The notes below the pieces were generated by a model that was not told where the DNA came from, ran no database searches, and saw nothing but the letters and a program-made list of their open reading frames with translations. A stretch of DNA of 64,000 bases from the NCBI GenBank assembly GCA_963833505.1, contig CAWHYG010000005.1:620001-684000 (forward strand). The letters run 5' to 3'. Made by a program: the position numbers and the translations under genes. Origin of the DNA: CAWHYG01 sp963833505 (GTDB taxonomy: Bacteria > Eisenbacteria > RBG-16-71-46 > CAIMUX01). Positions 19,287 through 27,847 of this stretch are shown one piece after another. The first letter of the stretch is position 1. Each line of letters begins with the position of its first letter.

Positions 19287-22200
19287 TCAGCTCGCATGGT
19301 CCCCCTCCAGCGGATTGCGCAGCCGGGCCAGATACTGCGTGCGCGGCTTCGTGTTCAGCTCGCCCAGGACGGCATAGGCCCGGGGATCGGCCTGGAGCTT
19401 CGAGACCCTGCTCTCGGGATCGTTCAGATCGCCGAAGACGATCGCTCCGGCGGGGCAGGTCTGCGCGCAGGCCGGCGTGATCTCCCCGTCGCGGATCGGC
19501 CTTTGATCGTTGCGCGCCGCGATCTCGACCCGCTTGATCCGCTGGATGCAATATGTGCACTTTTCCATGACGCCCCGGCTCCGCACGGTGACGTCGGGAT
19601 TGTAGGCCATCTCCTCCGTCGGGGTGAGGTTCCGGCGGTAGTTGAAGAAGTTGAACCGCCGCACCTTGTACGGACAGTTGTTGAGACAGTAGCGCGTCCC
19701 GATGCAGCGGTTGTACACCTGGACGTTGAGCCCCTCCCGGTCGTGCATGGTCGCGCCGACGGGACAGACCTGTTCGCAGGGCGCGTTCTCGCATTGCACG
19801 CAGGCCATCGGCTGATGGGCCACCGCGGGCGCCTCCGGATCGCCGGAAAAATACCGATCGATCCGGATCCAGTGCATTTCCCGCCCTTTGAGCACCCGGT
19901 CGCGGCCCACGATCGGGACGTTGTTCTCCGCCGTGCAGGCGACGACACAGGCGTTGCAGCCCGTGCACGAGTTGAGGTCGATCGCCATCCCCCATTTGCG
20001 GTCCACATAGGTCCGTTCCTGGAAGAGGGAAACGAGCGGAGGATGCTGGTCCCGTTCGCGGGCGAAGTCGGGATGCCGCCGGTACTCGTCCAGCGTCGCC
20101 TCGCGGATCAGGTCCGCCTTTCGTTCCTCGATGGTCCGCTTGATGAACGAATTGATGGCGTGGTGATCCTGGGTGCAGGCGAGCTTGTGCGCGAAGCCGG
20201 TCGGGGTCACGGTGAGACCGGAATCGAAATGGAAGGCGCGCGCCGTCCGAAGGAGGGAAGCGTTCGCGCCGACCTGATTCCCGACGCGGCCCGCGGCGGT
20301 CCGGCCGTAGCCGAGAGGCAGCGAAACGGAAAACGGCGCCTGCCCCGGCAACACGTAAATGGGAAGTGTGATCTCCCGCCCGTCCAGCCTGAGCCGGACC
20401 ACGTCGTCGGCCTTGAGGCCCAGGGCTGATGCGGTCGACGGGCCCACGATGGCGGCGTTGTCCCAGGTCAGCTTGGTGAGCACGGCCGGCGTTTCCTGCA
20501 ACCAGCCGTTGTTCGAGAATCGCCCGTCGTAGACCTTGCTGTCGGGAAGGAAGACGACCTCGAGACGGTCGCGTCCGAGGGCCGGAGTCGGAGGCTGGAA
20601 CGAGGCCAGGCCGGCGCCGAGAGGCGCGGTTTGAATCTCTGCGTCCTCGAAAGGAAACGCGCTTTCCAGCACGAACCCTTCGGCCAGCGCCGTCCTCCAC
20701 GAGGATTCGAAATCCATCGGGTGCCCCGCGGGCGTCTCCTCCGGCGCGCCGTGAGCTTTCGCTCGCAGCTTCGATTCACGAACGCCACCGGTCGCCGTGT
20801 TCCCGGAGCTGCTTCCCATTGCCTGGCCGGCGTCGCGCCGTTCCTGGAACGTCCGCCGGACGAGATCGTATCCCTTCTGGAGCGGATCGCCGGAAAGCGC
20901 CGCCAGAAGCTCGATCGCGGTCTTCCCGTCATAAAGTGGATCGATGAGCGGTTGCACCACGCTCCACGTGCCGTCCCAGGACCGGACATCGCCCCAGGAC
21001 TCCAGATCGTGCGCTTCCGGGATGTGCCAGCGGATGGCGGCGCCGGATCGTTCCGAGGCGGGTCCGGTCAAGCACGCCTGGGACGTCTCGTCTTCGTATA
21101 AACCGAGCCGGATGACACAGGGGACGCTCTCCAGCGCGGCCGTAAACCCGGCGTCGGCCGGGGCATCGTAGACCGGATTTCCGGCGAGGATCACCAACGC
21201 GTCCACCTGGCCCTGCCGCATGGCTTCGGTCAGGGACAGGATCGCCTCCGGATGCGACGGCCGGTCCGGATCCATCTCGGCTGTATAATGGATGGTCCGG
21301 CCGGTATTCCCCAGCGCCAGGTTCAGCAGGTGGGCGACGGCGTGGACCGCGGTGGGTTGTCGCGGACCCGCGATGACGATGCCTTTTCCGCGCGCCGCCG
21401 TCAGATCCCGAGCCAGCGCGCCGGCGAAAGGCACGGCATAGGGATGGTCGCCGAAGCGCGCTGCCAGTTCGGCCAGGGGCGCGGCCGCCTCCGGGATCCC
21501 GCTTCCGAGCAGGCGGATCACCTCCGCCGCCAGCCGACCCGTCACGATGCCGATCGCGCCGGCGGCGACCGGGTATCGATGGTCAGCCATGGCACCGGTG
21601 AGGGAAAAGCCGCTCTCGACGGCGTGCAGGCGGTTCATCCGGCCGGATTGCGCTCTTCGGCCCGCCGCAAACGCGCGCGTGTGCTGGATCGCAGCCGGAT
21701 GATCGAAGAGGAAGTCGCAGTCGAGCGAGACGATCACGTCGGCCGAAGCCAGATCGAGCTGCGTGCGAAGCGGGCGGCCGAACGCGAGGCGCGCGCCGGC
21801 ACGTTCGTTGTCGCGGGAGACCGGCTCCCATTCGTGCCACTGCGCCTGCGGATAGACCTCGAGGAAACGGGCGCGGAGAGCGGCCAGGGTCGGCGACGAA
21901 GAGGTCTCGGCGCAGACGCGCAGTCCCTCGCCCCGGCGGTCGCGCAGACCTCCGAAACGGTCTCGGGCGAAGTCGGCGAACTCGTCCCAGGTCGAAGGGA
22001 ACCGCTGCCGGCCTTCCGCCCGCGCCACTCCCTTGCTCCGATCGGGATCGTACAAGCCGAGAATGATGCCCTGGGCGAACGCGTCTGCCGCGCCCCGGTT
22101 GTTCGGGTGCGCCGGGTTGCCCTCCACCTTGATCGGCCGCCCGTCGTAGCTCGTGACGAGGAGCCCCTGCGCGGCGCCCCCGAAATCGAGGGCCGTCGCG

Positions 22201-22682
22201 AACTGCTGGGACACGCCGGGGTCGCGGCCTTCGGGACGATGGGCGAAAGGCATGATCGTCTCGCGGGGCCAGCGGCAACCGGTCATGCCGGCCAGCGCGA
22301 AGGACGCTCCCATGATCTGAAGAAAACTGCGCCGAGAATGGGAATTGGCGGGAGTCGACGGCTCGCCGGCGGCAGGCGATCCGGCCACGTCGGTCCCGGA
22401 CGATATGTCTCCTTCGGAGTCTATCCTGCCGGCCAACTGCGCCTCGGGCGAACCGTCCGCTGCCGTCTCGAGCCTGCCGGCGAGAGCCTGCCAGTGATCC
22501 AAGCTCTGCCAGTAATCGCGGCCCCGCGCGGCCCCGATCGCCGGCGTCTCGTCGTCCAGCTCGGTCCTGATCGCCAACGTCTCGTTGTCTAACCCGGCTC
22601 CGGCGGCCGGCGTCTCGTCGTTGAACTCGGTCCCGATCACCCGTGGTCCGTCGTTTGGGAGCATGTCGTCTACCGGTGGCAT
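19287..22682 (-). CDS. actB: Alternative complex III iron-sulfur/molybdopterin-like subunit ActB
   Basis: The product has about 1131 residues from the ATG at 22682 (the ATG at 22664 is an alternative; neither has a strong ribosome-binding site). The gene overlaps actA by 13 bases. An internal Tat/lipobox-like signal (SRRSFLQIMGASFALAGMTGC) is typical of ActB. A molybdopterin-oxidoreductase-like domain follows, which in this family carries no cofactor. The C-terminal ferredoxin domain has four Cys clusters: CTGCNACVVAC, CVQCENAPCEQVCPVG, CIGTRYCLNNCPYK and CTYC...CAQTCPAG. It relays electrons from quinol to the haem subunits. The segment before the signal, about 100 residues, is longer than usual and contains near-repeats (NDETPA, DNETLA, DDETPA). 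Confidence 0.94.
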   Translation of the reverse strand: MPPVDDMLPNDGPRVIGTEFNDETPAAGAGLDNETLAIRTELDDETPAIGAARGRDYWQSLDHWQALAGRLETAADGSPEAQLAGRIDSEGDISSGTDVAGSPAAGEPSTPANSHSRRSFLQIMGASFALAGMTGCRWPRETIMPFAHRPEGRDPGVSQQFATALDFGGAAQGLLVTSYDGRPIKVEGNPAHPNNRGAADAFAQGIILGLYDPDRSKGVARAEGRQRFPSTWDEFADFARDRFGGLRDRRGEGLRVCAETSSSPTLAALRARFLEVYPQAQWHEWEPVSRDNERAGARLAFGRPLRTQLDLASADVIVSLDCDFLFDHPAAIQHTRAFAAGRRAQSGRMNRLHAVESGFSLTGAMADHRYPVAAGAIGIVTGRLAAEVIRLLGSGIPEAAAPLAELAARFGDHPYAVPFAGALARDLTAARGKGIVIAGPRQPTAVHAVAHLLNLALGNTGRTIHYTAEMDPDRPSHPEAILSLTEAMRQGQVDALVILAGNPVYDAPADAGFTAALESVPCVIRLGLYEDETSQACLTGPASERSGAAIRWHIPEAHDLESWGDVRSWDGTWSVVQPLIDPLYDGKTAIELLAALSGDPLQKGYDLVRRTFQERRDAGQAMGSSSGNTATGGVRESKLRAKAHGAPEETPAGHPMDFESSWRTALAEGFVLESAFPFEDAEIQTAPLGAGLASFQPPTPALGRDRLEVVFLPDSKVYDGRFSNNGWLQETPAVLTKLTWDNAAIVGPSTASALGLKADDVVRLRLDGREITLPIYVLPGQAPFSVSLPLGYGRTAAGRVGNQVGANASLLRTARAFHFDSGLTVTPTGFAHKLACTQDHHAINSFIKRTIEERKADLIREATLDEYRRHPDFARERDQHPPLVSLFQERTYVDRKWGMAIDLNSCTGCNACVVACTAENNVPIVGRDRVLKGREMHWIRIDRYFSGDPEAPAVAHQPMACVQCENAPCEQVCPVGATMHDREGLNVQVYNRCIGTRYCLNNCPYKVRRFNFFNYRRNLTPTEEMAYNPDVTVRSRGVMEKCTYCIQRIKRVEIAARNDQRPIRDGEITPACAQTCPAGAIVFGDLNDPESRVSKLQADPRAYAVLGELNTKPRTQYLARLRNPLEGDHAS

Positions 22683-23320
22683 GTCGAGCAATCCGTCAAG
22701 GAGCGAATGCCGTTCTCGGCTTTCAGTCGGCGCCCGAGGGCAAGCTGGCCTTCCGGCGGGGACCAGGCCATGTTCGTCACCTGGTTGACCGGCCGGAGCG
22801 CTTTCTCGGGAGCCCGGTGGCAATCGAGACACCAGCCCATCGTCAGAGGGTTGGCCTGATAGACCACGTCCATCTTGTCCACCCGGCCGTGGCAGGTCAC
22901 GCAGCCGATGCCTCGGTCCACGTGGGCGCTGTGATTGAAATAGGCGTAATCAGGTAGATCGTGCACCTTGACCCAAGGAATGGGCATGCCCGTTGCATAG
23001 CTGTCGCGGACAAGCTGCAGTTTCGGGCTCTTCGTCCGAATCGTCGAGTGGCAGTTCATGCAGGTCTGAGTCGGAGGAATGGCGGCCGTGCCGGCCCGTT
23101 CGACCGTGTTGTGACAATAGCGACAATCCATCCCGAGCTCCCCGGCGTGCAAGGCATGGCTGAAGGGGACAGGTTGAGATGGCTGATATCCGACATTGGT
23201 CGTCTTGCCGCCCAGAGCATAAACAGCGAGCACAACAAGATAAACCACCCCGCCCAGGATCAGGAGCGTGACGAGCGGCCGGATATCGTTCGTCCATCTG
23301 GGAAAGGTGAAGGGGCGCAT
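22670..23320 (-). CDS. actA: Alternative complex III pentahaem cytochrome c subunit ActA
   Basis: The product has 216 residues. The ATG at 23320 is preceded by AAAGGA at a normal distance; an earlier in-frame start lacks this. One N-terminal membrane helix (PLVTLLILGGVVYLVVLAVYAL) anchors a periplasmic multihaem domain with five CxxCH motifs: CRYCH, CMNCH, CVTCH, CLDCH and CSTCH. It is the first gene of the operon and the entry to the cytochrome chain. The good promoter at 23349-23378 lies just upstream. Confidence 0.94.
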   Translation of the reverse strand: MRPFTFPRWTNDIRPLVTLLILGGVVYLVVLAVYALGGKTTNVGYQPSQPVPFSHALHAGELGMDCRYCHNTVERAGTAAIPPTQTCMNCHSTIRTKSPKLQLVRDSYATGMPIPWVKVHDLPDYAYFNHSAHVDRGIGCVTCHGRVDKMDVVYQANPLTMGWCLDCHRAPEKALRPVNQVTNMAWSPPEGQLALGRRLKAENGIRSLTDCSTCHR

Positions 23321-23348
23321 GGTTCCTTTCTTCACAAATGACCACGGC

Positions 23349-23378
23349 AGTGTAGGTCTTGTCAAGAACGCGTGTCAA
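23349..23378 (-). promoter_or_regulatory. Sigma-70-like promoter of the act-cox operon
   Basis: On the minus strand TTGACA (23378-23373) is followed after 18 bases by TACACT (23354-23349). Transcription would start about 20 bases before the actA ATG. A second TTGACA at 23365-23360 overlaps the spacer but is too close to the same -10 to serve as its -35. Confidence 0.55.
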
Positions 23379-23512
23379 CTCTGGACGGGAATAATCATGT
23401 ACGCTGCGGCGGGGAGTCGGACAAGACGGAGCTGAGGGTCTTTGCGCGCGTCTCGGCCCGGTGCCTGGGGGCCGCAGCCCGGGCAAAGCGCAGTCCCAGC
23501 GGAGCGGCGCAG

Positions 23513-23815
23513 CCCGGCCAAGGGCCGCAGATTCGGCCAAAGGCCGCGGACCCGGCCGGGGGCCGCAGACTCGGCCGGGGGCCGCAGATTCGGCCGGGGG
23601 CCGCAGACTCGGCCGGGGGCCGCAGACTCGGCCGGGGGCCGCAGACTCGGCCGGGGGCCGCAGACTCGGCCGGGGGCCGCAGACTCGGCCGGGGGCCGCA
23701 GACTCGGCCGGGGGCCGCAGACTCGGCCAAGAGCCGCAGACTCGGCCGGGGGCCGCAGACTCGGCCAAGAGCCGCAGACTCGGCCAAGGGCCGCAGTCCG
23801 ACCAGGGGCCGCAGT
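23513..23815. repeat. 19-bp tandem repeat, 16 copies, in exact phase
   Basis: The unit is close to actcggccgggggccgcag. GCCGCAG/GCCGCGG occurs at 23524 and then every 19 bases exactly to 23809, with variants GGCCAAG, GGCCAGG and GATTCGG scattered among mostly identical copies. Because 19 is not a multiple of three, each copy shifts frame; all frames are open on both strands, but I do not think any is a gene. It lies between the divergent act operon and the sugar-transferase gene. The rest of that spacer (23379-23512 and 23816-23979) contains no gene that I can recognise. Confidence 0.9.
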
Positions 23816-23979
23816 CCCGGCAACCGGGACCATGACGAGGCGACCCGGGACGGATATGCTCAACAAGGGAGCAGGGTCCAGTTCGAGAAGCGGGCCGCAA
23901 CCGCAACGGGCAGGATGGCGAAGCTGCTGCGCATAACAGTCGCAGCAAATGGTCCGCGCCACACGGATCGGAGGTCGGT

Positions 23980-24687
23980 TTGGGATCGGGACCGGAAGTG
24001 CCGCGCACCTTGTACACCCGCATGGGCAAACGAGCGTTGGATGCCCTGATGTCCGGGATGGCGCTGCTGGTCCTTTCGCCGGTCTTTCTTCTCATCGCCC
24101 TGCTGATCGTCCTCGATTCCCGCGGTCCGGCTCTCTACCGCCAGGAGAGGATCGGCCGGTTCGGGCGGCCGTTCCAGTTGCTCAAGTTCCGCTCGATGGT
24201 GGTTGGCGCGGAGCATAAGGGGGCCGGAATCCTGGTCGAGAAGAACGACTCGCGGGTGACGGCGCTCGGGCGGTTCCTCCGGAAGTTGAGCCTGGACGAG
24301 CTGCCGCAGCTGTATAACGTCTTCCTTGGGGACATGAGCCTGGTCGGCCCGCGGCCCGGCTTGCGCTACCAGGCCGAGCTGTACAGCGAACGCCAGCGGG
24401 GGCGCCTCCTGGTTCGACCCGGGCTGAGCGGCTGGGCCCAGGTCCGCGGCCGGAAAGGCATCGACTGGCCGGCCCGGATCGAGCTGGATCTGGAATACAT
24501 CGAGCGGATTTCGTGGCCTCTCGATGCGAAGATCCTGTTTCTGACCATCGGCGTCGTGCTCCGGGGATCGGATCCGGTGGCGGCCTCCGACTACTGGAAG
24601 GAGCAGGCCCGGCTGCGGAGGGAGGGGATCCATGGCGCGCCAGAGCGATCGAAGCGGGGAGATGACGACGGGCCGGGCCACAGTTGA
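23980..24687 (+). CDS. PglC-like polyprenyl-phosphate sugar-1-phosphate transferase
   Basis: The product has 235 residues. The start is TTG, chosen because GGAGGT lies four bases upstream; the next in-frame ATG is at 24022. This is a small monotopic phosphoglycosyl transferase: one re-entrant hydrophobic helix (residues about 22-45), KFRSM, the catalytic Asp-Glu pair in SLDELPQLYN (D106/E107), LVGPRPG and the C-terminal RPGLSGWAQV block. It transfers a sugar-1-phosphate from a UDP-sugar to undecaprenyl phosphate at the inner membrane, the first step of glycan assembly. It overlaps the next gene by 56 bases. Confidence 0.9.
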   Translation: MGSGPEVPRTLYTRMGKRALDALMSGMALLVLSPVFLLIALLIVLDSRGPALYRQERIGRFGRPFQLLKFRSMVVGAEHKGAGILVEKNDSRVTALGRFLRKLSLDELPQLYNVFLGDMSLVGPRPGLRYQAELYSERQRGRLLVRPGLSGWAQVRGRKGIDWPARIELDLEYIERISWPLDAKILFLTIGVVLRGSDPVAASDYWKEQARLRREGIHGAPERSKRGDDDGPGHS

Positions 24688-25333
24688 GCGCATCGTGCTC
24701 GTGGGCGCCGGGGACCACGGCCGCGGGGCCCTGGAGATCCTCCGGCGCGCCCGGAGCGCCGGGCGATCGTGTGATGTGGTCGGCGTGGTCGACGACGCCG
24801 CGGACGCCCGGCCGCTGGAAGAGGTGCCTCTGCTCGGAACCACGGCCTGGCTGGCGGAGAACCTTCCGGCGCTCGACGTTTTCGTCATCCTGGCGATCGC
24901 GGCTCCGGCGCCGAAGAAGAGGATCGCCGCCCTGTTGAACCAGGCCGGCGCGCGCTGGACCACGGCCGTTCATCCGACCGCCGACCTGGCGCCGAGCGTC
25001 GTGGTGGGCCCGGGAAGCATTGTCAACACCGGGGTGATCGTGGTCCACAACACGCGCATCGGCGCTCACGTGACCCTGAACCTTCACGCCACCGTGGGGC
25101 ACGACATCACGATCGGCGATCACACGACCGTCGCTCCAGGCGCGGTCCTTCTCGGCCGGGTGCAGATCGGCGAAGGCTGCATGATCAACGCCAATTCCGT
25201 GATCCTGCCGTCGGTCAAGGTCGGTGCCGGATCGGTGGTCGGAGCGGGGGCGGTCGTGCTGCAGGACGTTCCGCCGGGGGTGACCGTCTTCGGAAACCCG
25301 GCCCGCGTCGTGCCTCTCTTCAAACAGGCGTAA
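24632..25333 (+). CDS. PglD/NeuD-family sugar O/N-acetyltransferase
   Basis: The product has 233 residues. The start at 24632 is supported by GGAGGGAGGGG four bases upstream, although an ATG at 24662 also exists. A Rossmann-like N-terminal domain (RIVLVGAGDHGRGALEILRR) is followed by a left-handed beta-helix of hexapeptide repeats (VVVGPGSIVNTGVIVVHNT, ATVGHDITIGDH, GAVLLGRVQIGEGC), ending in GNPARVVP. His in VGHD is the likely general base. It would acetylate a nucleotide-linked amino sugar before transfer by the neighbouring PglC-like enzyme. Confidence 0.9.
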   Translation: MARQSDRSGEMTTGRATVERIVLVGAGDHGRGALEILRRARSAGRSCDVVGVVDDAADARPLEEVPLLGTTAWLAENLPALDVFVILAIAAPAPKKRIAALLNQAGARWTTAVHPTADLAPSVVVGPGSIVNTGVIVVHNTRIGAHVTLNLHATVGHDITIGDHTTVAPGAVLLGRVQIGEGCMINANSVILPSVKVGAGSVVGAGAVVLQDVPPGVTVFGNPARVVPLFKQA

Positions 25334-25431
25334 GCCGGCACTACCTCGTCACGAGGTTCCGTGGGGCGAGGTCCTCCGGGAAAAGGCCGCTCCGGCCCAA
25401 ACAGAAGGCGGGCGCCGCGTGGGCGCCAGGT

Positions 25432-27042
25432 TCAGTCAGCCGCGTCTCCCCGCAACGCGCGCTTGTCGATCTTGCCGGCGGCGTTCCGCGGGAGGGAGTC
25501 GCGGATCAGGATTTTCTGCGGCACCTTGTGGGCCGGGAGACGCTCCTGACAGAACCGGATCAACGCCTCGGGCGGGAGCTCGGAACGCGGACGAACGACG
25601 AGGTGCGCCCAGATCGCCTCGCCCAGGTATTCATCGGGAACGCCGACCACGGCCGCCTCCTCCACGTCGGGATGCGCCAGGAGGATCTCCTCGATCTCTC
25701 GCGGACTGATCCGGTGGGCGCCCGATTTGATCATTTCCCGCTTGCGCCCCACGATCCAGAAGAACCCCTCCTCGTCGCGCCGCCCGAGATCCCCGGTGTG
25801 AAAGCCGTGCTGATCGAGCACCTCGGCCGTGGCCGCGGCGTCGTTCCAATAACCTTCCATGATGTTCGAGCCCCGGGCCACGATCTCGCCGACCTCGCCG
25901 GTGTCCGCCTCGGTGCCGTCCTCGCGCCGCACGGACAGCTCGACGTTGGGAATCGCCCGTCCGGCGGATCCCAGCTTCCGCTCCAGGTCCTCCGGCGGCA
26001 GCCAGGAAAGGCGCGCCGCCGCCTCGGTCGCTCCGTACATGATGTAGATGCGGACGCCCGGCAGGGCCGCGATCAGCTTGCGGACATGGGCGACCGGCAT
26101 GCCGCCTCCGGCTTGGGTCACATAACGCAGCGAAGGAATCCGTCGCTCCGCGAGGCGCGATCGGTGGATGAGGATCGCGAAGGTCGAAGGCACGCCGGAG
26201 AGACCGGTCACGGCCTCGTGCTCCATGACGTCAAGGGCCGCGTCCGGAAACACCAGGCTGTCGTGCAGCACCAGGGAGCCGCCGACGGCCGCGTGCGTGT
26301 TCAGGAGCGACTGGCCGTACACGTAGGGAAAGGGCAACAAACAGAGCACCCGGTCCTCGGAAGTCAGGTGCAGATAGGCGAGGATGGATCGGGTGTTCTG
26401 AACGACGTTCAAGTGCGTCAGCACGACGCCGCGCGGGCGTCCGGTCGATCCTGAGGTGTAGATGATGCAGGCGCGATCGAGGTCGATTCCCCGCGGCAGT
26501 CCACCCGATTCTCCTCTAAACGTCAAGGCCGCCGATTCCGGGATCGTCCGGACGTGGGCCGGGAAGGCCGGCGCGTCGAGCGCATCTCCCTGGCGCCCGC
26601 GGCCTGATCTGCCGGGAGAGTCTTCCCGACCTTCGGTGCCCGCCCCGATCTCCTCATCAGGCAGGATCACGAATTGCAGCTCCGGAAGCTCCGCCGCCGC
26701 CTCCGACACGCGGCCGGCCATGCCGGGTCCGCACACGAGCGCGGCCCCGCCGCAATCCCCGAGAAGGCGCCTGAGCGTGCGGACGTCGCTCGAAGCGTGC
26801 AAGGGAACGGCGATCGCGCCGGCCTTCTGTGCGGCATAATAGGCGGTCACGTACCGCGGCGAGTTCGGGGCCAGGAGGCCGACCCGGTCGCCGCGGCGGA
26901 CGCCCTGGTCCCGCAGGAGGCGGGCCATCCGAGCGGAAGCGGTTTCGACCTCGCCGTAGCTGGCGCGCCGGCCGTTCTGGATCACAAAAGCCGCGTCCGG
27001 ACGCCGCAAGGCCGATTCGCTCAGGAAATCAGGGACCAGCAT
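25432..27042 (-). CDS. AMP-forming acyl-CoA/acyl-ACP ligase
   Basis: The product has 536 residues of the ANL superfamily. P-loop YTSGSTGRPRGV (195-206), GVPSTFAILIH, YIMYGATEAAARLSWLPP, the hinge HTGDLGRRDEEGFFWIVGRKREMIKSGAHRISP and C-terminal lysine in NAAGKIDK are all present, so the enzyme should be active. It adenylates a carboxylic acid and transfers it to a thiol. A Gly/Arg-rich insert (about 130-160) is not typical. The acyl carrier protein gene lies 21 bases upstream in the same orientation and is the likely acceptor. The substrate cannot be told from sequence. Confidence 0.9.
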   Translation of the reverse strand: MLVPDFLSESALRRPDAAFVIQNGRRASYGEVETASARMARLLRDQGVRRGDRVGLLAPNSPRYVTAYYAAQKAGAIAVPLHASSDVRTLRRLLGDCGGAALVCGPGMAGRVSEAAAELPELQFVILPDEEIGAGTEGREDSPGRSGRGRQGDALDAPAFPAHVRTIPESAALTFRGESGGLPRGIDLDRACIIYTSGSTGRPRGVVLTHLNVVQNTRSILAYLHLTSEDRVLCLLPFPYVYGQSLLNTHAAVGGSLVLHDSLVFPDAALDVMEHEAVTGLSGVPSTFAILIHRSRLAERRIPSLRYVTQAGGGMPVAHVRKLIAALPGVRIYIMYGATEAAARLSWLPPEDLERKLGSAGRAIPNVELSVRREDGTEADTGEVGEIVARGSNIMEGYWNDAAATAEVLDQHGFHTGDLGRRDEEGFFWIVGRKREMIKSGAHRISPREIEEILLAHPDVEEAAVVGVPDEYLGEAIWAHLVVRPRSELPPEALIRFCQERLPAHKVPQKILIRDSLPRNAAGKIDKRALRGDAAD

Positions 27043-27063
27043 CGGCGATGCTCCGGGCCAATC

Positions 27064-27315
27064 TCAGGGCCGCCTGAGACGCTCGATCATCCGAGCGAGG
27101 GCCTCAATCGACGTGAAATTTCCCGGCGCGATCTCTTCGGGGGGAATGGTGATCGCGAGGTCCTCCTCCAACGCCGCCAGCAGCCGGACCATGCTGATCG
27201 AATCGAGCCTTCCAGCCGAGAGGGGATCGCCCGTTGCGTCCGGCGCCTTGAGCGCGAGGATGCCGGCGACGATGGAACGAACTTGAACGACCAGACTGTC
27301 TTCGGTCATGGCCAT
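27064..27315 (-). CDS. Acyl carrier protein
   Basis: The product has 83 residues (81 if the ATG at 27309 is used). It is a four-helix carrier protein with the phosphopantetheine attachment Ser in GRLDSISMVRLLAALEE. It carries acyl groups activated by the AMP-forming ligase encoded immediately downstream. A TATGAT hexamer at 27324-27319 lies close to the start, with no good -35; if it is a -10 box the message would be nearly leaderless. Confidence 0.88.
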   Translation of the reverse strand: MAMTEDSLVVQVRSIVAGILALKAPDATGDPLSAGRLDSISMVRLLAALEEDLAITIPPEEIAPGNFTSIEALARMIERLRRP

Positions 27316-27847
27316 CCGATCATAGCGCTCTTCCGGGCTCCGAGTCTCGCCGAGAAAGGGTCACTCGGGCTGGATTCCGGCCGGTTATTCACAAAATCGA
27401 CCGCAGGAGTGTGGGGAGCCCGGTATTTGTCCACAAGGCGATTGTTCCAGATTGAGACGAACCGGGCTGGCCCCGTAGGGGCACGTCGGGAAGACCTCGG
27501 GAAAGCCTCCAGGACCAGGATCGGCGGGCCGAAATGCAAAGGTGGAATCGACGGTCTTCCGCCCGCTCGAAGCCCGACCGATTCGCGGAAACGGAACCGA
27601 TCCGATCGCTGCCGGTTTGATGGGTCGGGAGAGCTGGCTTGACCCGCCTCTCAACGATATGTTTGAATCCGGGTCAGAAGATCGTCGTTTCAGCACGATC
27701 CGGGCGTGAACCTGCCAATGGCCATCGGACGGTCGCAGAACGCCCAACCTAGAATTCTCTGACTTGAATTTCGGTGCGCGCAGGTTGCCCGTCAGAACCC
27801 CGACGGCCGCGTCCTGAATCCGAAACTGGCGCCGGAGTCCTTGCCGA
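27316..27847. other. Divergent intergenic region
   Basis: About 530 bases lie between the divergent acyl carrier protein and GH57 genes. The open frames present do not look like protein. No RNA gene, repeat or strong promoter is recognisable by eye; a slightly AT-richer stretch occurs at about 27380-27450 and another at 27650-27690. Confidence 0.3.

Noticed and set aside
23513..23815. CRISPR array
   Set aside because: The repeats are directly adjacent with no spacers, and no cas gene is near.
23375..23962. Possible Pro/Arg-rich repeat proteins on either strand over the 19-bp array
   Set aside because: All six frames are open because the unit length is not a multiple of three and lacks stops. 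There are no ribosome-binding sites, and the protein repeat (19 residues) is just three DNA units.
25411..25427. GGCGCC-GCGTG-GGCGCC hairpin as terminator between the acetyltransferase and acyl ligase genes
   Set aside because: Only 6 bp, with self-complementary arms and no T-run, in sequence this GC-rich; not distinguishable from chance.
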